Below, one piece after another: positions 60,444 through 64,000 of a stretch of DNA of 64,000 nucleotides. The notes below the pieces were generated by a model that was not told where the DNA came from, searched no databases, and saw nothing but the letters and a program-made list of their open reading frames with translations. The stretch's first letter is position 1. The number at the start of each line of letters is the position of its first letter. The position numbers and the translations under genes were made by a program. The stretch spans positions 7,558,704 to 7,622,703 of the forward strand of contig OZ038452.1 in the NCBI GenBank assembly GCA_964036195.1, written 5' to 3'. The DNA is from Sphaerolaimus hirsutus (lineage: Eukaryota; Nematoda; Chromadorea; Monhysterida; Sphaerolaimidae).

Positions 60444-61148
60444 CAGATGCATCATGGACGGCATGTTCATGCACTTTCGCCCATTTCACAGTGCCGCCCG
60501 GCAGCGCAGTTTCCTTCCAAACTAAAACTTTCTTGTCGTACGAGCATGTGGCTAGAAGACTTTCGAAGCTTGGATGCGACCAGGACACTTGCCAAACTGG
60601 ACCTTCGTGCCTTAAGTGGGAGAGTTTGGTTAAGTGTAGACACAGATAAAGTGTTAAGTGTAGGTATGGTTAAGGAAATTAACAAGTGTCGTGTTTGGTA
60701 AAGTGGTAATTACTGATTTTGAGAAGCGGTAAGTGTGACAGATGGTGTTAGAAGTTTTTTTGAGCGATATCGATCAGTTTCGACAATTTTGAGATGCAGA
60801 TTTCCCGAATTCGTAAATAAAAATCATTGTGCAGTGCGGCAAAGTGTCAATTCAGGCGTTGGTGTTCATTACAGCCGAAAAACCCACGTCACCGAATCAA
60901 TCATCGCCCAATATTTCCAAAATAAACTTTCAAAATCAAACAACAAACCCAATTAATTCGTCAATCAAATAGCTCTGTCCAGTTTGGTCCAATTTAAACA
61001 GCCTGACAACTCTGTCGCTGCTGCAAGTTGCCAATTTCTGCCCGTAATAATCAGTTTGCGCGTCGTGAATTGCCCCTCGATGCCCGGTGTCGATTTTGGC
61101 GCATAACGTGTTCGCGGCCGCGCCGCCAGATGGGAGAACTGACGTCAT
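60444..61148 (-). CDS. SEC13: SEC13, WD40 COPII/nuclear pore protein, first two exons only
   Basis: Exons 60949-61148 and 60444-60610 give the first 122 residues of a roughly 310-residue protein. Sec13 forms an open six-bladed propeller that pairs with Sec31 in COPII coats and with Nup145/96 in the nuclear pore. The match is clear: [20 protein letters not shown] then DRVVRLF (blade 1), and [20 protein letters not shown] then [14 protein letters not shown] (blade 2), HEHAVHDAS (start of blade 3). The splice junction between the two exons is phase 2 and restores GHEG; the next donor is phase 1. Both donors are GTTTGT. The ATG lies in TCAAAAATGACGTCA-like context after no repeat. The remaining blades should lie below 60444, yet none was found down to 57861. 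They may be in the gap, beyond my recognition, or absent. Confidence 0.85.
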
Positions 61149-61486
61149 TTTTTTATTTTTGGGATATTTGTAAATGGCCTTTTGGTTTAAGAATTTTTGC
61201 AGCGTTATTGACGTTTTCGGGCGTAGAGAAAAACTCTGCGCGAAAGAACTCCAGCGCGTACTTCAGCGAACGACGGCGATTTTCTGTTTTTATTTTTTTG
61301 ACACAATGCCAACTTTTTTGGATACACGAAGCACCCTTTCAAAATCTACTAATTTACAATTTGTATTTTACCTATCGTATATTCGATCGGAAAGGTGAAT
61401 TTTCCAAAAATATATCATGCTTTCGTTTTTGTATACTTTTTTCGAGATCTTGAAAAAAATCTTAAACATTTTCTTTTGCTGTCATC

Positions 61487-61798
61487 CAGGGTTGGCAAAA
61501 TCTCAGAAAAAAATAAAATGGAAAATTGAAGAATAAAATAAAAATAAAATGGAAAATTGAAGACTAAAATAAAAATACAATACAATTTTAATAAAAATAA
61601 AATACAATTTTAGTAAAAAGAATTTTACTAAAATCAATCCTGGTCACAAACTATAATAAAAAATAAAAATAAAATCAAAAATTGAATAATAAAATTAAAA
61701 TAAAATGGAAAATTGATGAATAAAATAAAAATAAAATACAATTTTTATAAAAATAAAATACAATTTTAGTAAAAAGAATTTTACTAAAACCAACCCTG
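61487..61798. mobile_element. TAAAATAAAAATAAAA-repeat hAT-like element, exact 8-bp TSD
   Basis: Ends CAGGGTTGGCAAAATC...AAAACCAACCCTG with exact duplication CTGTCATC at 61479-61486 and 61799-61806. Interior is AAAATGGAAAATTGAAG and AATAAAATACAATTTTA repeats. A solo fragment is at 54505-54595. Confidence 0.85.
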
Positions 61799-61806
61799 CT
61801 GTCATC

Positions 61807-62222
61807 CATTCGGTTGCCGCAGAAACACTAAATTTTAGCACATTTCTTGTTTTATCGCATTGATAATATCCATGTGAAATTGAAGTTTAAGATGTATTTC
61901 TGCATTTTACGCATATTTGTGCATTTAAAAAATAAAAATAAAAATCAAGAACACTTTTCTGATTTCGGAAGTTTAGAATTTTCGGTTACGTTCACGCTTT
62001 CCAAAAATACCAGTATTTTCACAATTTTCAAATTTTACTCAGATGGGGTATGGTAATCTTAAGGGCATTACGTGACGCCGTCGCAGTGTATCAGCTCCCA
62101 ATAGTGACTACAGTGCGCGCAGATATTTTGCTTTGCATGCGGCGGTCCGCGTAAGCTCCGCCCACTTTCGTGTAAATGCCCGCGCGCGCTAACCCAAAAA
62201 TCACGAGCATTCCGTCAGGATT
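61807..62222. other. No supported gene
   Basis: Ends of a GTAAACG-type element and a short GC-rich stretch at 62060-62200 without a recognisable frame. Confidence 0.35.
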
Positions 62223-62550
62223 AGGGTGTCAACAAATATTTTTTACAGAAAACGTAAACGGAAACGGAACAAAATTTTCAGCGGCCGGAAAACGGAACGG
62301 AAAACGGAAAAAAATTTGCACTTGGCGGAAAACGGAAACGGAAATGGAAAAAAAATTTCAGCGGCCGGAAAACGGAAAAAGAGGCCGGAAAAACGGAAAC
62401 GGAAAATTCAAATTTGCACGGAAATGGAAAAACTTGCTGAACTTTTGCCAGAAAACGGATAAAATCTGCTGAAATTTTGCTGGACGTGAAAAAAATTTGC
62501 AGTAATTTTGCTGGAAACAGAAATTTTTTTACATCATTGACAATCTGCAT
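62223..62550. mobile_element. CGGAAACGGAAA-repeat element
   Basis: Left end TAGGGTGTCAACAAATATTT; tandem CGGAAAACGGAAACGG to 62460, then diverged. The right end is degraded. Confidence 0.65.
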
Positions 62551-62599
62551 GAATTTTTACCAGTTTGGCTTGTGCTGACCGTGGCAAAATGGATGGATA

Positions 62600-63720
62600 A
62601 AGAAATACAGAGAATTGATAATTAGGCTCATATTCGCACATTTACTTGTTTGCACTATTTATAATTTATGCACTATATTAATTTACCACGCAAATTGTAT
62701 TTCCTGCACTATATTATTTACCCATGGAGAATATTCAATTAGGAAAGTGTTTTATAAGTTATTGATAAGTTTATGTGGAATATTTAGGTTAAAAAAGGTC
62801 AAATAAGTTATTATTAGGTGTATTAATATAAAATTAGGCTCATTCAACTCGCCGTAATTTTCTGATCATGATTATACATACATTTGCATAGTTTACTTGC
62901 AGTTTACAAAAGTCAAATCTTGTAAATATTTACGTGCTGCGTAATTATCTAGGCCAGCGTCCTAATGGAGAAATAGTGCCCTGTGTGCAACTAGCATTTA
63001 CTTTACAAAGCCCTTCGCATAGGTATACTATTTATATTTACTTAATAATTATAATACCTTGCTCAATTGAATATATTATAAACTCTGCTCAATTACAATA
63101 CCCATTTACCTCAAATAAGTCCCAATTTGCTAGACTATTCAACATACGTTTCCAGGAAGTGATTATTATTATCATGTTGAATATACCTTATTCTATTTAC
63201 GTCCTTAGGAACATTTGCACTACTATTTACAGTTTCAAACCCTAATTTATTAGTTCCAATGTGCGTCAATGTTTTCTGACAAATTGGAACAAATTAGTAA
63301 ATCGGCCGAGTTTGCCGACTTCGCGCCTCAAGATTAATAGTTTTTCCATTAGCCCAATTTGTACCTGGTATTTCTTTACCATAATTATTTGAATGTATGC
63401 ACGCGCAGTATAAGGCAACTGTTTCGGCTAGATGTGTTTATTTGTTGCATTTATGTCTTATTTGTGCATTTGTATTAGGAAATTACTGTAGCTGTTTTTC
63501 TATACGTGATTTCCGTGTCTTAGCTACTTTGAGAGTTTTGACTTCAGTCTGCGGACCCACCCCAAGTGAACAAAATAAGCTAGCGATAGAAACTTCGACT
63601 AGGAAGCTCGCTAGGCTTTGCGCTTTTGTAACACGCTGTATCTGATCGAAATAAAGTACCTGAAACAATTCGAACCCCCCTTTCAACCCACAACTACGAA
63701 ATAAACTCAACTTGGCTGTC
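62600..63720. repeat. Possible long terminal repeat of a retroelement extending past the window
   Basis: AT-rich DNA with repeated TTTGCACTATTTATAAT-like units gives way to a plus-strand region with two AATAAA signals (63649, 63699). It ends at AAACTCAAC followed by TGGCTGTCGACAAGTGG, which would fit an LTR end and a primer-binding site beginning TGG. No second LTR or gag/pol frame lies in the remaining 280 bases, so this is tentative. Confidence 0.3.
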
Positions 63721-64000
63721 GACAAGTGGACGTTCGGCAACAACGGGAAATCAACCACTCTAGAGGCCGTTTCTCACTACGGTCTTGAAGCAGCCGGATT
63801 CGGTGGTAGAAGACGCTGACTTCGGTGGCTTCATCACATGGCGCAGCGAGCAGGGTGATTGCATGACATTGTGCTATCACCAAGCCGGAACGGACATTGT
63901 GCGGCAATTGGCAGAACTTCAAAAGTCCTGCTGAACATCAATTGGCCTTGGCTGAGCGTTGGCTGTTGATTTGCAGACAGCATTGTGCCAAAGTCACGGC
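63721..64000. other. GC-balanced sequence at the right edge, unassigned
   Basis: Frames on both strands are short and unrecognised; could be the leader of the putative retroelement. Confidence 0.3.

Overview
The window is intron-rich, repeat-saturated metazoan nuclear DNA, most likely from a nematode. A four-exon gene at 24440-29280 reads as a complete 147-residue ubiquitin-conjugating enzyme of the UBE2D/let-70 type. Its N-terminal MALKRIQK and C-terminal [16 protein letters not shown] resemble, from memory, nematode LET-70 more closely than insect or vertebrate UBE2D. The very transposon-dense introns suggest an enoplean-type genome rather than Caenorhabditis, but that is inference. Two 200-base N runs show this is a draft assembly.

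Plus-strand genes: a ten-exon secreted cysteine-rich/Kunitz protein with a C-terminal hydrophobic tail (4582-11778) and the let-70-like E2 (24440-29280). A single possible Kazal/OATP-like exon lies at 2150-2234. Minus-strand genes: a first exon of an unknown gene running off the left edge (514-656), a complete 12-exon monocarboxylate-transporter-like (SLC16/MFS) gene (33870-49575), the C-terminal six exons of a fukutin/LicD-family gene ending in an EGF-like module (53010-57861), and the first two exons of SEC13 (60444-61148). Exon phases agree across every junction I could assemble, except one frameshift in the Kunitz gene.

Almost everything else is mobile DNA. Most elements are 0.1-2 kb with terminal inverted repeats, interiors made of one short oligomer repeated on both arms, 5'-YARNG termini and 8-bp target-site duplications. 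That is the signature of non-autonomous hAT transposons. I read exact 8-bp duplications for fifteen insertions. A second superfamily has CCGTATT termini at TA sites and C-rich interiors. There are also long foldback palindromes, a decayed BEL/Pao retroelement nested inside a hAT-like element, and a possible LTR at the right edge.

Two observations stand out. First, three introns, two adjacent in the Kunitz gene and one in the fukutin-like gene, are each exactly one inverted-repeat element. They begin GTGMCA, end TGGCCCCAG or similar, and are flanked by CCAG-type duplications that supply the AG|GT boundaries, so they look like introners. Second, several hAT-like families share one terminal scaffold (TAGGGTTCAAA...TTTT) but have the internal oligomer replaced throughout, CGGGAT in one and CGATAT in another, including the copies inside the terminal repeat.
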